Assembly (NCBI GenBank): GCA_902760755.1
Contig: CACWHK010000001.1
Coordinates: 62,001-126,000, forward strand
Origin: an uncultured Lachnospiraceae bacterium
Lineage (GTDB): Bacteria > Bacillota > Clostridia > Lachnospirales > Lachnospiraceae
Direction: 5' to 3'
DNA length: 64,000 bases
Position numbers and translations under genes: made by a program. The notes under the pieces are model-generated. The model was given only the letters and a program-made list of their open reading frames with translations, did no database searches and was not told the DNA's origin. Below, in pieces: positions 53,817-63,697 of the stretch. Numbering within the stretch: position 1 is the first letter of the stretch; each line of letters begins with the position of its first letter.

Positions 53817-54482
53817 ATGGAAGCATATAAGCAGGAATTTGTTGATTTCATGTTGGAGAGCAAGGTACTCCGGTTCGGAGACTTTACTTTAAAGAGCGGG
53901 AGAAAATCACCGTTTTTTATGAATGCCGGCCTTTACATCACCGGAACACAGCTGATGAAACTGGGCGAGTATTATGCGAAGGCAATCCATAATACCTACG
54001 GTGATGATTTCGATGTACTGTTCGGACCCGCCTACAAGGGAATTCCCATCAGCGTGGCAACCACCATTGCATACAGCAAGCTGTTCGGAAAGGAAATCCG
54101 TTACTGCTCGAACCGGAAGGAAGCCAAGGATCACGGAGATGCCGGTATCCTTCTCGGAAGTCCCATTCAGGACGGAGACCGTGTGGTTGTGATCGAGGAT
54201 GTGACTACCTCCGGAAAGTCAATGGAGGAGACCATTCCCATCGTCCGGGCACAGGGAGATGTGAAGATCGTGGGACTTATGGTATCTCTGGACCGCTGCG
54301 AACGCGGAAAGGGAGAGAAGAGTGCACTTGAGGAGATTAAGGATCTCTACGGATTTGATACGGCAGCCATCGTTTCCATGAAGGAGATCATCGGTTATCT
54401 TGTGGAAAAGCAGGTGATCGATGAGGAACTGAAGGGACGGATCGACGCTTATTATGAACAGTATGGGGTGAAGGAGGCATAG
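53817..54482 (+). CDS. pyrE: Orotate phosphoribosyltransferase
   Basis: 221 residues. The PRPP loop is VVVIEDVTTSGKSMEET; FTLKSGRKSPFFMN at the start and FGPAYKGIPISVA are PyrE features. It makes OMP in pyrimidine synthesis. ATG 53817 is chosen over 53790 because GGAAGGTGATC, an almost full anti-16S match, lies between the two and ends about nine bases before it. No other pyr gene is nearby, and no attenuator is clear. Confidence 0.95.
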   Translation: MEAYKQEFVDFMLESKVLRFGDFTLKSGRKSPFFMNAGLYITGTQLMKLGEYYAKAIHNTYGDDFDVLFGPAYKGIPISVATTIAYSKLFGKEIRYCSNRKEAKDHGDAGILLGSPIQDGDRVVVIEDVTTSGKSMEETIPIVRAQGDVKIVGLMVSLDRCERGKGEKSALEEIKDLYGFDTAAIVSMKEIIGYLVEKQVIDEELKGRIDAYYEQYGVKEA

Positions 54483-54483
54483 T

Positions 54484-54633
54484 ATGGAACGAGTATACAG
54501 ACAGGTGAAGCACGCAGGAGCATATAATATCGCACTGGGAGTGGTACTGATCGTTCTCGGTATCACACTCGGAGTTCTGAACATCGTAACCGGAGGAAAG
54601 CTGCTGAAGACAAGAAAGCAGATACTGTTCTAG
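54484..54633 (+). CDS. 49-residue single-helix membrane peptide
   Basis: Starts one base after the pyrE stop with AAGGAGG five bases before ATG. A basic start (MERVYRQVKHAG) leads into one hydrophobic helix (about 16-35, IALGVVLIVLGITLGVLNIV) and a Lys/Arg-rich end (KLLKTRKQILF), so N-terminus location is uncertain. No homology known to me. Its firm ribosome site, tight spacing and clean codon use support a real gene. Confidence 0.75.
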   Translation: MERVYRQVKHAGAYNIALGVVLIVLGITLGVLNIVTGGKLLKTRKQILF

Positions 54634-54655
54634 TTTTGAAAAGGAGTGAAGGACT

Positions 54656-55102
54656 ATGGACAATATTGATCGAAAGATACTGCAGTGTCTCAGTAAAAAT
54701 GCAAGACTTCCGGCTTCGGCCATCAGTGAGGAGATCAGTCTTTCCGTTTCGGCCGTGATCGAGCGGATCCGGAAGCTGGAAGCCAGCGGACTGATCAAGG
54801 GCTATACCATCCAGATCGATCAGGAAGCTCTGGGAAACAATATGGTGGCACTGATGGATGTATCTCTGAAGCATCCGGATTTCTATGACGGCTTTGTGAA
54901 GCTGATCCAGGAGAATAACAGCATCGCGTCCTGCTATTACCAGACCGGTGAGTTTGACTTCGTGCTTCGGATCGTGACGGACAGCACGGACAGTCTGGAT
55001 CAGGTCTATAAGGTGATCAAGGGCTACGAGGGCGTGGAGAAGACGGAAACCCATATCGTTCTTCGTACCATCAAGGAAGAAACGGCGCTTTTGCCGGAAT
55101 AA
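54656..55102 (+). CDS. Lrp/AsnC family regulator
   Basis: 148 residues. N-terminal winged helix: DNIDRKILQCLSKNARLPASAI then EEISLSVSAVIERIRKLEASGLI. C-terminal RAM ligand domain (VALMDVSLKH, YYQTGEFDFVLRIV, TDSLDQVYKVI). AGGAG precedes ATG. These proteins sense amino acids and bind DNA as oligomers; the target is unknown, perhaps the adjoining genes. Confidence 0.95.
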   Translation: MDNIDRKILQCLSKNARLPASAISEEISLSVSAVIERIRKLEASGLIKGYTIQIDQEALGNNMVALMDVSLKHPDFYDGFVKLIQENNSIASCYYQTGEFDFVLRIVTDSTDSLDQVYKVIKGYEGVEKTETHIVLRTIKEETALLPE

Positions 55103-55136
55103 GACGAAGGGTCGCCTTCGCCTTTAGGAGATAAAC

Positions 55137-56003
55137 ATGAGTGATTTGGAAAAGCGCCTGGGGCTTGTGCTGGAGGGCGGAGGGATGCGTGGCATCTATT
55201 CCTCCGGTGTCCTGGATGAGTTTCTGGAGCAGGGCGTTAAGGTGGATGGCCTGGTGGGTGTATCCGCCGGAATCCTTCACGGTGTTACCTACGTGTCGGA
55301 GCAGATCGGAAGAAATGTACGTTACATGGTAAAGTACCGTGGGAATAAACGGTTTATGAGCTTATCCTCCCTGATCAAAACAGGGAATATCTGTGAGACG
55401 GAGTTCTGCTATCACGAGATTCCGGAGAAGCTGTATCCCTTTGATTACGAGACCTTCCGGAAGAATGCGGAGAGGATGGAGGTTTACTCCTGTGCCACCA
55501 ATCTGGAGACAGGAAAGGCAGAGTATATCAGGGTAACGGACCTTCGGACCCAGATCGACGCACTTCGTGCATCCGCATCCCTGCCGCTGGTATCCGAGAT
55601 CGTGGAGTATGACGGGAAAAAGCTTCTGGACGGCGGAACTGCGGACAGTATCCCCGTCGATTTTATGCGGGAGAAGGGCTTTTCGAAGAACATCGTGATC
55701 CTGACCCGTCCTGCAGGCTATCAGAAGGGTGCGGACCGTACCATTCCGCTGATGAAGTGGAAGTATTCCGCGTACCCGGCCTATGTGGAGGCAGCAGCAA
55801 ACCGGGAGAAGAATTACAATGCCACTCTGGACCGTCTGAAGGGTTACGTGGAGGACGGTTCTGCCTATATCCTGCAGCCCAGCCGGGATCTTGGGATCAG
55901 CCGGACGGAGAAGGATCTGAAGAAGCTGAAGCGGATGTACAAGCTGGGACGCTTCGATGCAAGAAACCACATGGAAGAGATCAAAGCCTATGTTGAAGGA
56001 TGA
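55137..56003 (+). CDS. Patatin-like phospholipase/esterase
   Basis: 288 residues. Oxyanion element GGGMRG (14-19), nucleophile S43 in GVSAG, and the dyad D165 in DGGTADSIP. No signal peptide, so it is cytosolic or membrane-surface. Resembles bacterial YjjU-like patatins (NICETEFCYHEIPEKLYPFD). Likely hydrolyses lipid acyl esters; substrate unknown. Its last 14 bases overlap birA. Confidence 0.92.
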   Translation: MSDLEKRLGLVLEGGGMRGIYSSGVLDEFLEQGVKVDGLVGVSAGILHGVTYVSEQIGRNVRYMVKYRGNKRFMSLSSLIKTGNICETEFCYHEIPEKLYPFDYETFRKNAERMEVYSCATNLETGKAEYIRVTDLRTQIDALRASASLPLVSEIVEYDGKKLLDGGTADSIPVDFMREKGFSKNIVILTRPAGYQKGADRTIPLMKWKYSAYPAYVEAAANREKNYNATLDRLKGYVEDGSAYILQPSRDLGISRTEKDLKKLKRMYKLGRFDARNHMEEIKAYVEG

Positions 56004-56826
56004 TGTGATACGGGCGTTGGAGGACGTGCGCCCGGCGCCGGTGTCCGGTCAGGCACTGGCAGACCGGTTCGGCGTTTCCAGAAATGCCGTCTGGAAGGTG
56101 ATCCATCAGCTGATGGAGGAAGGGCATAAGATCGCCTCTGTTCGGGCAGGATACTATCTGGAGGAGGGCTCGGACCGTTTTACGGAGCCGGGGATCCGTA
56201 GATTCCTTCCCCCGGGCTGTCCCATTGCCATAGAAACCTATGATACCATCGATTCCACGAACAATGAAGCAAAGCGCCGGATCGGTGCAGGAGACAGCAG
56301 GGACCTGCTGCTTGTTTCGGAGACCCAGACCGCGGGTCGCGGACGGATGGGGCATAGCTTTTATTCGCCGGAGGGGTCCGGGATCTATATGACCCTCAGT
56401 ATAGAGCTTGGAAAACCGCTGTATCAGCCGGAGAGGATCACCCTGGCAGCCGCCGTGGCGGTGGTCCGGGCCGTGGAGCCCTTTCTTTCCGAAGAGCTTC
56501 GCCTGAAATGGGTGAATGACATTTTCTATAAAGGAAAAAAGGTTTGCGGGATCCTGAGTGAGGGGATCACGGATCTGGAGACCGGTCTCATCCAGCATGC
56601 CATCGTCGGGATCGGACTGAATGTCCGGCCGCTTTCCTTTCCGGTGGACTTAGAGGGGATCGCCGGCTCTCTGGAGCTTATGCAGCCGACCAGAAATGAG
56701 ATCGTGGGACGGATCGTGACGGAGCTGCTCATCCTTTACGGGGCACTGGATTCCGATGCATTCCTGGAGGAATATCTGTCCCGTTCCATGCATCCGGAGA
56801 AGGTTCGGCAGGAGCTTTCGCGGTAG
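55990..56826 (+). CDS. birA: Bifunctional biotin ligase/repressor BirA
   Basis: 278 residues. A winged-helix N-terminus (ALADRFGVSRNAVWKVIHQL at about 20-45) makes it the repressor type. The ligase core has TIDSTNNEAKR, TAGRGRMGHSF (biotinyl-AMP loop), LKWVNDIFYKGKKVCGILSE and IVGIGLNV. It attaches biotin to carboxylase carriers and can repress biotin genes; none lies here. ATG 55990 or TTG 55993 could be the start, both inside the patatin gene's end. Confidence 0.95.
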   Translation: MLKDDVIRALEDVRPAPVSGQALADRFGVSRNAVWKVIHQLMEEGHKIASVRAGYYLEEGSDRFTEPGIRRFLPPGCPIAIETYDTIDSTNNEAKRRIGAGDSRDLLLVSETQTAGRGRMGHSFYSPEGSGIYMTLSIELGKPLYQPERITLAAAVAVVRAVEPFLSEELRLKWVNDIFYKGKKVCGILSEGITDLETGLIQHAIVGIGLNVRPLSFPVDLEGIAGSLELMQPTRNEIVGRIVTELLILYGALDSDAFLEEYLSRSMHPEKVRQELSR

Positions 56827-56850
56827 TCTGAAAAGTTTTTAAAAATTCGG

Positions 56851-56879
56851 TTGACAGAACGAAAACCATATGATATCAT
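56851..56879 (+). promoter_or_regulatory. Promoter of tRNA-Gly
   Basis: TTGACA (56851-56856), 17-base spacer, TATCAT (56874-56879), 31 bases before the tRNA. Confidence 0.8.
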
Positions 56880-56909
56880 ACATTCTGTTGTCGCAGGACA
56901 GCAGAATAT

Positions 56910-56981
56910 GCGCGAGTGGCTCAGCGGTGGAGCATCTCCTTGCCAAGGAGAGGGTCGCGGGTTCGATTCCCGTCTCGCGCT
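56910..56981 (+). tRNA. tRNA-Gly, anticodon GCC
   Basis: Full cloverleaf. Acceptor GCGCGAG (56910-56916) pairs with CTCGCGC (56974-56980); D stem GCTC/GAGC; anticodon stem TCTCC/GGAGA with loop TTGCCAA, anticodon GCC at 56942-56944; T arm GCGGG-TTCGATT-CCCGT with one G-T pair. Discriminator T at 56981, the bacterial tRNA-Gly identity. CCA is not encoded. Confidence 0.97.
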
Positions 56982-56985
56982 CACG

Positions 56986-57018
56986 AAGGAGTTTCCGAAA
57001 GGAAGCTCCTTTTTTTTG
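56986..57018 (+). terminator. Terminator after tRNA-Gly
   Basis: AAGGAGTTTCC, GAAA loop, GGAAGCTCCTT with one G-T pair, then eight or nine Ts. Confidence 0.92.
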
Positions 57019-57026
57019 CGCGATAC

Positions 57027-57110
57027 GGCCGTCAAGCGTGTGCCGTGCATGCACGAGCACACATTTGACGGCCAATGCGACATGGAGCAGGAGGAATCTT
57101 CCTCCTGCTC
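57027..57110. repeat. Two tandem inverted repeats upstream of guaB
   Basis: First: 17-base arms 57027-57043 and 57057-57073, two positions off perfect, enclosing the self-complementary CGTGCATGCACG. Second: exact 12-base arms 57085-57096 and 57099-57110. Neither is followed by a T-run. The stretch from 57018 to the guaB promoter at 57186 holds no gene I can support. Confidence 0.85.
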
Positions 57111-57185
57111 GATCATTATGTTACCCATTAGAAAAATCAACAAATACTTGCTCTATTTTCGGCATTTTTTTGGCTTGGAAACTTG

Positions 57186-57214
57186 TTGACACAATACGGT
57201 ATCTTTGATAGCAT
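57186..57214 (+). promoter_or_regulatory. guaB promoter
   Basis: TTGACA (57186-57191), 17-base spacer, TAGCAT (57209-57214). The remaining leader is 55 bases and shows no purine-riboswitch motif. Confidence 0.6.
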
Positions 57215-57251
57215 AGGTGTTAATTATAACAAGGAAACCATTGAAAACTAA

Positions 57252-58730
<1,479 letters not shown>

Positions 58731-58737
58731 ACGTGAC

Positions 58738-58764
58738 CTCTCCGGATACGTAGTATCCGGAGAG
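58738..58764. repeat. Perfect 12-bp hairpin after guaB
   Basis: CTCTCCGGATAC (58738-58749) and its exact complement (58753-58764), GTA loop, no T-run. Confidence 0.85.
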
Positions 58765-58788
58765 AGTGGCATGGCGAGAATTAATTAC

Positions 58789-58871
58789 GGCGCGGGTAAA
58801 CGCTCCGGGCTGTGCACCGGTCGGACGCATGGAAATGGTCCGCCCGGCACACACCCATCGCAGCCCGCGCC
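58789..58871 (+). ncRNA. Candidate structured RNA segment between guaB and typA
   Basis: GGCGCGGG (58789-58796) pairs with CCCGCGCC (58864-58871). Inside, TGTGC (58811-58815) can pair with GCACA (58847-58851), CGGAC (58822-58826) with GTCCG (58838-58842), and CAT/ATG close a GGAA tetraloop (58831-58834). The nested pairs suggest a folded leader or small RNA. It fits no riboswitch or SRP RNA pattern that I know. Confidence 0.45.
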
Positions 58872-58936
58872 TGTGTTGTGCAATGACGGAACCGATAAAA
58901 GTGGATTAAATATACAACATAGAGGTATTCTTTAGA

Positions 58937-60766
58937 ATGAAGAGAGAAGACATCAGAAACGTGGCGATCATCGCCCACGTAGATCACGGAAAAACAACAC
59001 TGGTAGACGGCCTGCTGCAGCAGAGCGGTATCTTCCGCGAGAATCAGGAGGTGACAGAGCGTGTCATGGACTCCAATGATATCGAGCGGGAGCGTGGTAT
59101 CACCATCCTGTCCAAGAATACTGCAGTCACCTACAACGGTGTGAAGATCAACATCATCGACACTCCGGGCCATGCGGACTTCGGTGGTGAGGTAGAGCGT
59201 GTTCTGAAGATGGTAAACGGGGTAATCCTTGTGGTGGATGCCTTTGAGGGGCCCATGCCCCAGACACGGTTCGTGCTTCAGAAGGCCCTGTCCCTGAACC
59301 TTTCCGTGATTGTCTGCGTGAATAAGATCGACCGTCCGGATGCACGTCCGGCAGAGGTGGAGGAAGAGGTTCTCGAGCTTCTGATGGATCTGGATGCAAC
59401 GGATGAGCAGCTGGACTGCCCCTTCGTTTATGCCTCCGCAAGAGAGGGGATCGCATCCTACAGCCCCGACGAGCCGGGTACGGATATGAAGCCGCTGTTT
59501 GAGACAATCCTGAAGCATACTCCGGCACCGGAGGGTGATCCGGATGCAGGACTTCAGATCCTGATCAGTACCATAGATTATAACGAATATGTGGGGCGTA
59601 TCGGTGTGGGTAAGATCGACAACGGTACCATCCGTCTGAACCAGGATGCCCTGATCGTGAACCATCACGAGAAGGATCGCTCCGAGAAGGTGAAGATCGG
59701 AAAGCTTTATGAGTATGAGGGCCTGGGCCGGGTCGATGTGAGCGAGGCAACCATCGGTTCCATCGTTGCAGTTTCCGGTATCGCTGACCTGAAGATCGGA
59801 GATACGATCTGCTCCCCGGATAAGCCGGATGCCATTCCGTTCCAGAAGATCACGGAACCCACCATTTCCATGCAGTTCATGGTAAATGATTCGCCGCTGG
59901 CCGGAAAGGAAGGGAAGTTTATCACATCCCGTCATATCCGCGACCGTCTGTACCGCGAGCTGAACACGGATGTCAGCCTTCGGGTGGAGGATACGGATTC
60001 CACCGACTGCTTCAAGGTGTCCGGACGTGGGGAACTGCACCTGTCCGTTCTGATCGAGAATATGCGCCGTGAGGGCTACGAATTCGCAGTCAGCAAGGCA
60101 GAGGTTATTTATAAGTATGACGAGCGTAACAAGCGGACGGAGCCGTACGAGATCGCAGTGATCGACGTTCCGGATGAGTTCTCCGGTACCGTCATCAACA
60201 TGATGAGCGTGCGGAAGGGCGAGCTGTCAGGCATGTCCCCCTCCGAAAGCGGTACCACCCGTCTGGAGTTCCGCATTCCGTCCAGAGGACTGATCGGATT
60301 CCGCGGTCCCTTCATGACGGCTACCAAGGGAAATGGTGTGATCAATACCATTTTCGATGGCTATGATGATTTCAAGGGCGAGATGAGCTACCGTTCCAAC
60401 GGGTCTCTCATCGCATTTGAGGCAGGAACCTCCATTACCTACGGACTCTTCAATGCACAGGAGCGCGGCACCATGTTTATCGGGCCCGGCGTGGAGGTCT
60501 ATGCGGGAATGGTGGTCGGTGAGACCGGACGTTCCGAGGATATCGAGGTAAATGTCTGCAAGACCAAGCATCTGACGAATACGCGTTCCTCCGGATCGGA
60601 CGAAGCACTGAAGCTGGTTCCGCCGAAGCAGCTGTCGCTGGAGCAGTGCCTGGATTTCCTGGATAATGATGAGATCCTTGAGATCACACCGAAGAGTCTC
60701 CGGATCCGGAAGAAGATTCTGGATTCCCGTCTGAGACTGCGTGAGAACCGTAAGAACCAGGGTTAA
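58937..60766 (+). CDS. typA: Translational GTPase TypA/BipA
   Basis: 609 residues. G1 [10 protein letters not shown], switch with [25 protein letters not shown] (G3) and [10 protein letters not shown] (G4). Domains II and III, and the TypA-specific C-terminal domain with [20 protein letters not shown], follow. It binds the 70S ribosome and aids subunit assembly under stress. The ribosome site is weak (AGAGG about 15 bases before). Confidence 0.97.
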   Translation: MKREDIRNVAIIAHVDHGKTTLVDGLLQQSGIFRENQEVTERVMDSNDIERERGITILSKNTAVTYNGVKINIIDTPGHADFGGEVERVLKMVNGVILVVDAFEGPMPQTRFVLQKALSLNLSVIVCVNKIDRPDARPAEVEEEVLELLMDLDATDEQLDCPFVYASAREGIASYSPDEPGTDMKPLFETILKHTPAPEGDPDAGLQILISTIDYNEYVGRIGVGKIDNGTIRLNQDALIVNHHEKDRSEKVKIGKLYEYEGLGRVDVSEATIGSIVAVSGIADLKIGDTICSPDKPDAIPFQKITEPTISMQFMVNDSPLAGKEGKFITSRHIRDRLYRELNTDVSLRVEDTDSTDCFKVSGRGELHLSVLIENMRREGYEFAVSKAEVIYKYDERNKRTEPYEIAVIDVPDEFSGTVINMMSVRKGELSGMSPSESGTTRLEFRIPSRGLIGFRGPFMTATKGNGVINTIFDGYDDFKGEMSYRSNGSLIAFEAGTSITYGLFNAQERGTMFIGPGVEVYAGMVVGETGRSEDIEVNVCKTKHLTNTRSSGSDEALKLVPPKQLSLEQCLDFLDNDEILEITPKSLRIRKKILDSRLRLRENRKNQG

Positions 60767-60810
60767 ACAGTACCGAACAATATATTGGGGTTACAGGAGA
60801 GGAGAATAAG

Positions 60811-62262
60811 ATGAGAAATCTTACAATGCTGATGGATTTTTACGAGCTGACCATGGCAAATGGTTACTTCGTAACGGGAAATAAGGATAAGGTTGCGGTA
60901 TTCGATATGTTCTACCGCAAGAACCCGGACGGTGGCGGCTTTGTAGTCAGCGCCGGACTGGGGATGCTGATCGATTATATCAGGGGGCTGCATTTTACGG
61001 AGGATGATATCGCATATCTTCGCGGTCGGAACATGTTTGACGAGGGCTTCCTGGAGTACCTGAAGGACTTTAAGTTTACGGGAACCATCGAGGCAGTTCC
61101 GGAGGGAACCATTGTATATCCGAATACACCCATCGTAACGGTAACGGCTCCCATCATCGAGGCACAGCTTCTGGAGACCATGCTTCTTATATGCATCAAC
61201 TTCCAGTCCCTCATCGCCACCAAGGCAAACCGCATCGCGCGGGCAGCCGGTGCCGGAAATGCCATTGTTATGGAGTTCGGTGCACGCCGTGCACAGGGTC
61301 CGGATGCGGCAGTCTGGGGAACCAGAGCCTGCTTTATCGGTGGTGTGGACACCACGGCAACCGTACTGGCAGATCAGCAGTTCGGCATCAAGGCAGTAGG
61401 AACCATGGCGCATAGCTGGATCGAGTTCTTCCCGTCGGAGTATGATGCATTTAAGGCGTATGCAGAGGTTTATCCGGATGCCTGCGTGCTTCTGATCGAT
61501 ACCTATGACATTTTAAAGAGCGGCCTTCCGAATGCCATCCGCGTGGCACATGAGGTTCTGGAACCCATGGGCAAGCGTCTGGTCGGCATCCGTATCGACA
61601 GCGGTGACCTTGCATACTTCTCCAAGAAGATCCGGAAGATCCTGGATGCAGAAGGTCTGCAGGACTGCTCCATCGTCGTATCCAACAGTGTGGACGAGTA
61701 TCTGATCGACTCTCTGAACAAGCAGGGCGCGAAGATCAACTCCTACGGCGTCGGTGAGCGGATGATCACCTCCAAGTCCGATCCGGTCTTCGGCGGTGTC
61801 TATAAGCTGGTGGCTGTGAAGGACGGAGATTTGTTCATCCCGAAGATCAAGGTCTCCGAAAATGTGGAAAAGATCACCAACCCTGGAAAGAAGACGCTCT
61901 GGAGAATCTTCAGCAACGAGACAGGATACGGTTATGCGGATCTGCTGGCTCTGGACGGAGAGGCTGTGGATGTCACCGAGCCCTACCGGTTTATCGATCC
62001 CACACGTCCCTGGAAGAAGATGCATTTTAAGAACAGCACCGCACGTCCGTTGCAGGTGACCATCTTCAAGGATGGGGAGCTGGTTTATGAGCAGCCGTCC
62101 TTAAAGGAGATCCAGGCGTACGTAAAGAAGCAGCTGAAGGATGAGGTATGGGAGGAAGAGCAGCGTTTTGCAAATCCGCACATCCACTACCTGGATCTTT
62201 CCAAGAAGCTGTATGAGACCAAGGAACGCCTGCTTTCCGAAGCAACCAATATCGAAGGATAA
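60811..62262 (+). CDS. pncB: Nicotinate phosphoribosyltransferase
   Basis: 483 residues. MDFYELTMANGYF at the start, FDMFYRKNPDGGGFVVSAGL, EFGARRAQGPDAAVWGTRA, VGTMAHSWIEFFPSEYDAF with the phosphorylated-His region, and GVGERMITSKSDPVFGGVYKL. It salvages nicotinate into the NAD pathway. GGAGAGGAG precedes ATG. Terminator at 62293. Confidence 0.96.
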   Translation: MRNLTMLMDFYELTMANGYFVTGNKDKVAVFDMFYRKNPDGGGFVVSAGLGMLIDYIRGLHFTEDDIAYLRGRNMFDEGFLEYLKDFKFTGTIEAVPEGTIVYPNTPIVTVTAPIIEAQLLETMLLICINFQSLIATKANRIARAAGAGNAIVMEFGARRAQGPDAAVWGTRACFIGGVDTTATVLADQQFGIKAVGTMAHSWIEFFPSEYDAFKAYAEVYPDACVLLIDTYDILKSGLPNAIRVAHEVLEPMGKRLVGIRIDSGDLAYFSKKIRKILDAEGLQDCSIVVSNSVDEYLIDSLNKQGAKINSYGVGERMITSKSDPVFGGVYKLVAVKDGDLFIPKIKVSENVEKITNPGKKTLWRIFSNETGYGYADLLALDGEAVDVTEPYRFIDPTRPWKKMHFKNSTARPLQVTIFKDGELVYEQPSLKEIQAYVKKQLKDEVWEEEQRFANPHIHYLDLSKKLYETKERLLSEATNIEG

Positions 62263-62292
62263 CAGGCACTTCCCCAATAAGAATTCCAAGAT

Positions 62293-62321
62293 GCGACGAC
62301 CCGTCCGGGCCGTCGCTTTTT
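62293..62321 (+). terminator. Terminator after pncB
   Basis: GCGACGACCC (62293-62302) against GGGCCGTCGC with one mismatch, four-base loop, TTTTT tail. Confidence 0.85.
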
Positions 62322-62379
62322 GTATAATATATACATACATTTTCTATGTATCGGTCAACATAATTTTTGTTAAAATGGA

Positions 62380-62408
62380 TTGAAGTAATGTATAAAAAAT
62401 GATATGAT
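62380..62408 (+). promoter_or_regulatory. Promoter of the FHA gene
   Basis: TTGAAG (62380-62385), 17-base spacer, TATGAT (62403-62408); the start codon lies 28 bases further. Confidence 0.7.
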
Positions 62409-62436
62409 AGATGGGAATATGGGGAGGTATGACACC

Positions 62437-63360
62437 ATGGCAGATACAAATGCAAGTTATGATGAGTTTATATTGAATTTCCGTCTGGAAGAGAATGTTC
62501 CCGTGGAGCCAAGCGAGCTTACGATGTTTAACTATGAGTTTGTCGGCAACCGGACCACCTGTACCGTGATCGAGAACGAAGAGCAAAGAGCCCTTCAGTT
62601 TAAGATTCCCGCCACACTTCCGTTGGAACAGTTTCTTCGGAAACAGCTTTATAAGGGGGAATTTCTTTCCATCCTCTCGAATATTCTGAATCAGCTGATC
62701 TACTTCGATGAGAACCAGATGTCCTTTAACAAGCTGCTCCTGAATGTGCATTATATGTATATCGAGCTTTCCACTCTGGATATCCAGCTGATCTACATGC
62801 CGGTGCTGAAGAAGTTCGCGGACTGCAACGTAACGGAGTTTATCCAGACCTTCATCAGCAAGGTTCGTTTCGCAAACATGGCCTGCGTAGAGTGCGTGGA
62901 GAAGCTTCTGAAGTATCTCGACAGCAAGCTGATGTTTGACCTGAATGATTTCTATCATTATGTTCTTTCCCTGGAGGAGGAGACCATCCTCGAGGATTCC
63001 ATGGATAAGAGCTCCTCTGAGTCGGCAACCACCGTACTTAGTCCGACCTCTTCGGATTACAACAATCCGATTCCGTATCTTGTACGGATCAAGACAAATG
63101 AACTGATCCCGATCATCAAGGCAGAGTTCCTGATCGGAAAGTCTCCGGAGGCAGATTACCAGATCACGGATAACCGTCGTGTCAGCCGGAAGCATGCAAC
63201 CTTCCGCATCAGCAACGGAGAGTGTTATGTCCGGGATCATAATTCCACGAACCACACCTTCATCAACGGAAAGCTGATCCAGCCGGAGTTCGAGATCATG
63301 CTCGCAAACAACGACTACATCAGACTGGGTGACGAAGAGTTTAAATACTGGGTAAGATAA
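62437..63360 (+). CDS. DUF6382-FHA domain protein
   Basis: 307 residues. The N-terminal part (to about 185; LQFKIPATLPLEQFLRKQLYK, ILNQLIYFDENQMSFN) fits the DUF6382 kinase-like fold seen next to FHA domains in Clostridia. After a Ser/Thr-rich linker (about 188-210) comes an FHA domain: FLIGKSPEADYQI, RRVSRKHATF and NSTNHTFINGKL bind phosphothreonine. A partner Ser/Thr kinase is not in the window. ATG 62437 follows GGGGAGG by nine bases. Confidence 0.87.
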   Translation: MADTNASYDEFILNFRLEENVPVEPSELTMFNYEFVGNRTTCTVIENEEQRALQFKIPATLPLEQFLRKQLYKGEFLSILSNILNQLIYFDENQMSFNKLLLNVHYMYIELSTLDIQLIYMPVLKKFADCNVTEFIQTFISKVRFANMACVECVEKLLKYLDSKLMFDLNDFYHYVLSLEEETILEDSMDKSSSESATTVLSPTSSDYNNPIPYLVRIKTNELIPIIKAEFLIGKSPEADYQITDNRRVSRKHATFRISNGECYVRDHNSTNHTFINGKLIQPEFEIMLANNDYIRLGDEEFKYWVR

Positions 63361-63366
63361 GCAAAT

Positions 63367-63420
63367 AAAAAGAATGGCTCCGCACGGCATTTAAATGTCG
63401 TGCGGAGCCATTCTTTTTAT
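63367..63420. terminator. Bidirectional terminator after the FHA gene
   Basis: About 20-base perfect arms (from 63367 to about 63387, and 63398 to 63418) with an A-run and T-run on the two sides; it also ends the minus-strand gene to the right. Confidence 0.92.
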
Positions 63421-63424
63421 TCGC

Positions 63425-63598
63425 TTAGTCGAGGCCCATCATGGCTCTCTTATCCTGAATCTCATCCCGAAGTTCAAACTGAAGCTTCTTTACTTCTTCC
63501 TCGGTGAGACCGGACATGGAAACCACTTCCTCCACGGGGATGTTTCCCTTCAGCATCCGTGCTGCCAGATCATATTTTGCTTTTGTTGTATTATTCAT
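63425..63598 (-). CDS. Small HTH-like protein, 57 aa
   Basis: Starts at ATG 63596-63598 on the minus strand with AAAGGAG eight bases before it; a longer frame upstream has no ribosome site. Sequence features are AKYDLAARMLKGNIPVEEVV then SGLTEEEVKKL, a helix-turn-helix-like layout also found at the ends of Rpn-type and small regulatory proteins. No function assigned. It lies downstream of argH on the same strand. Confidence 0.75.
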   Translation of the reverse strand: MNNTTKAKYDLAARMLKGNIPVEEVVSMSGLTEEEVKKLQFELRDEIQDKRAMMGLD

Positions 63599-63697
63599 AG
63601 TGAACGTTGCTCCTTTCAGAAACCTCTGCTTCCCACGGCATGCCACGGAAATGTCATTCCGCGGGAAAAAGAGAGTGTTTTATATTCAATTCTTAAC

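Noticed and set aside
58801..58871. SRP RNA because of the GGAA tetraloop
   Set aside because: The conserved internal loops next to the tetraloop (AGCA and CAGG sides) are missing.
58771..58935. Possible 54-codon gene (MARINYGAG...) between guaB and typA with GGAGAG upstream
   Set aside because: Composition is Gly/Pro/Cys/Thr-rich, codon use differs from neighbours, and the DNA is better explained as nested stems; kept only as an alternative.
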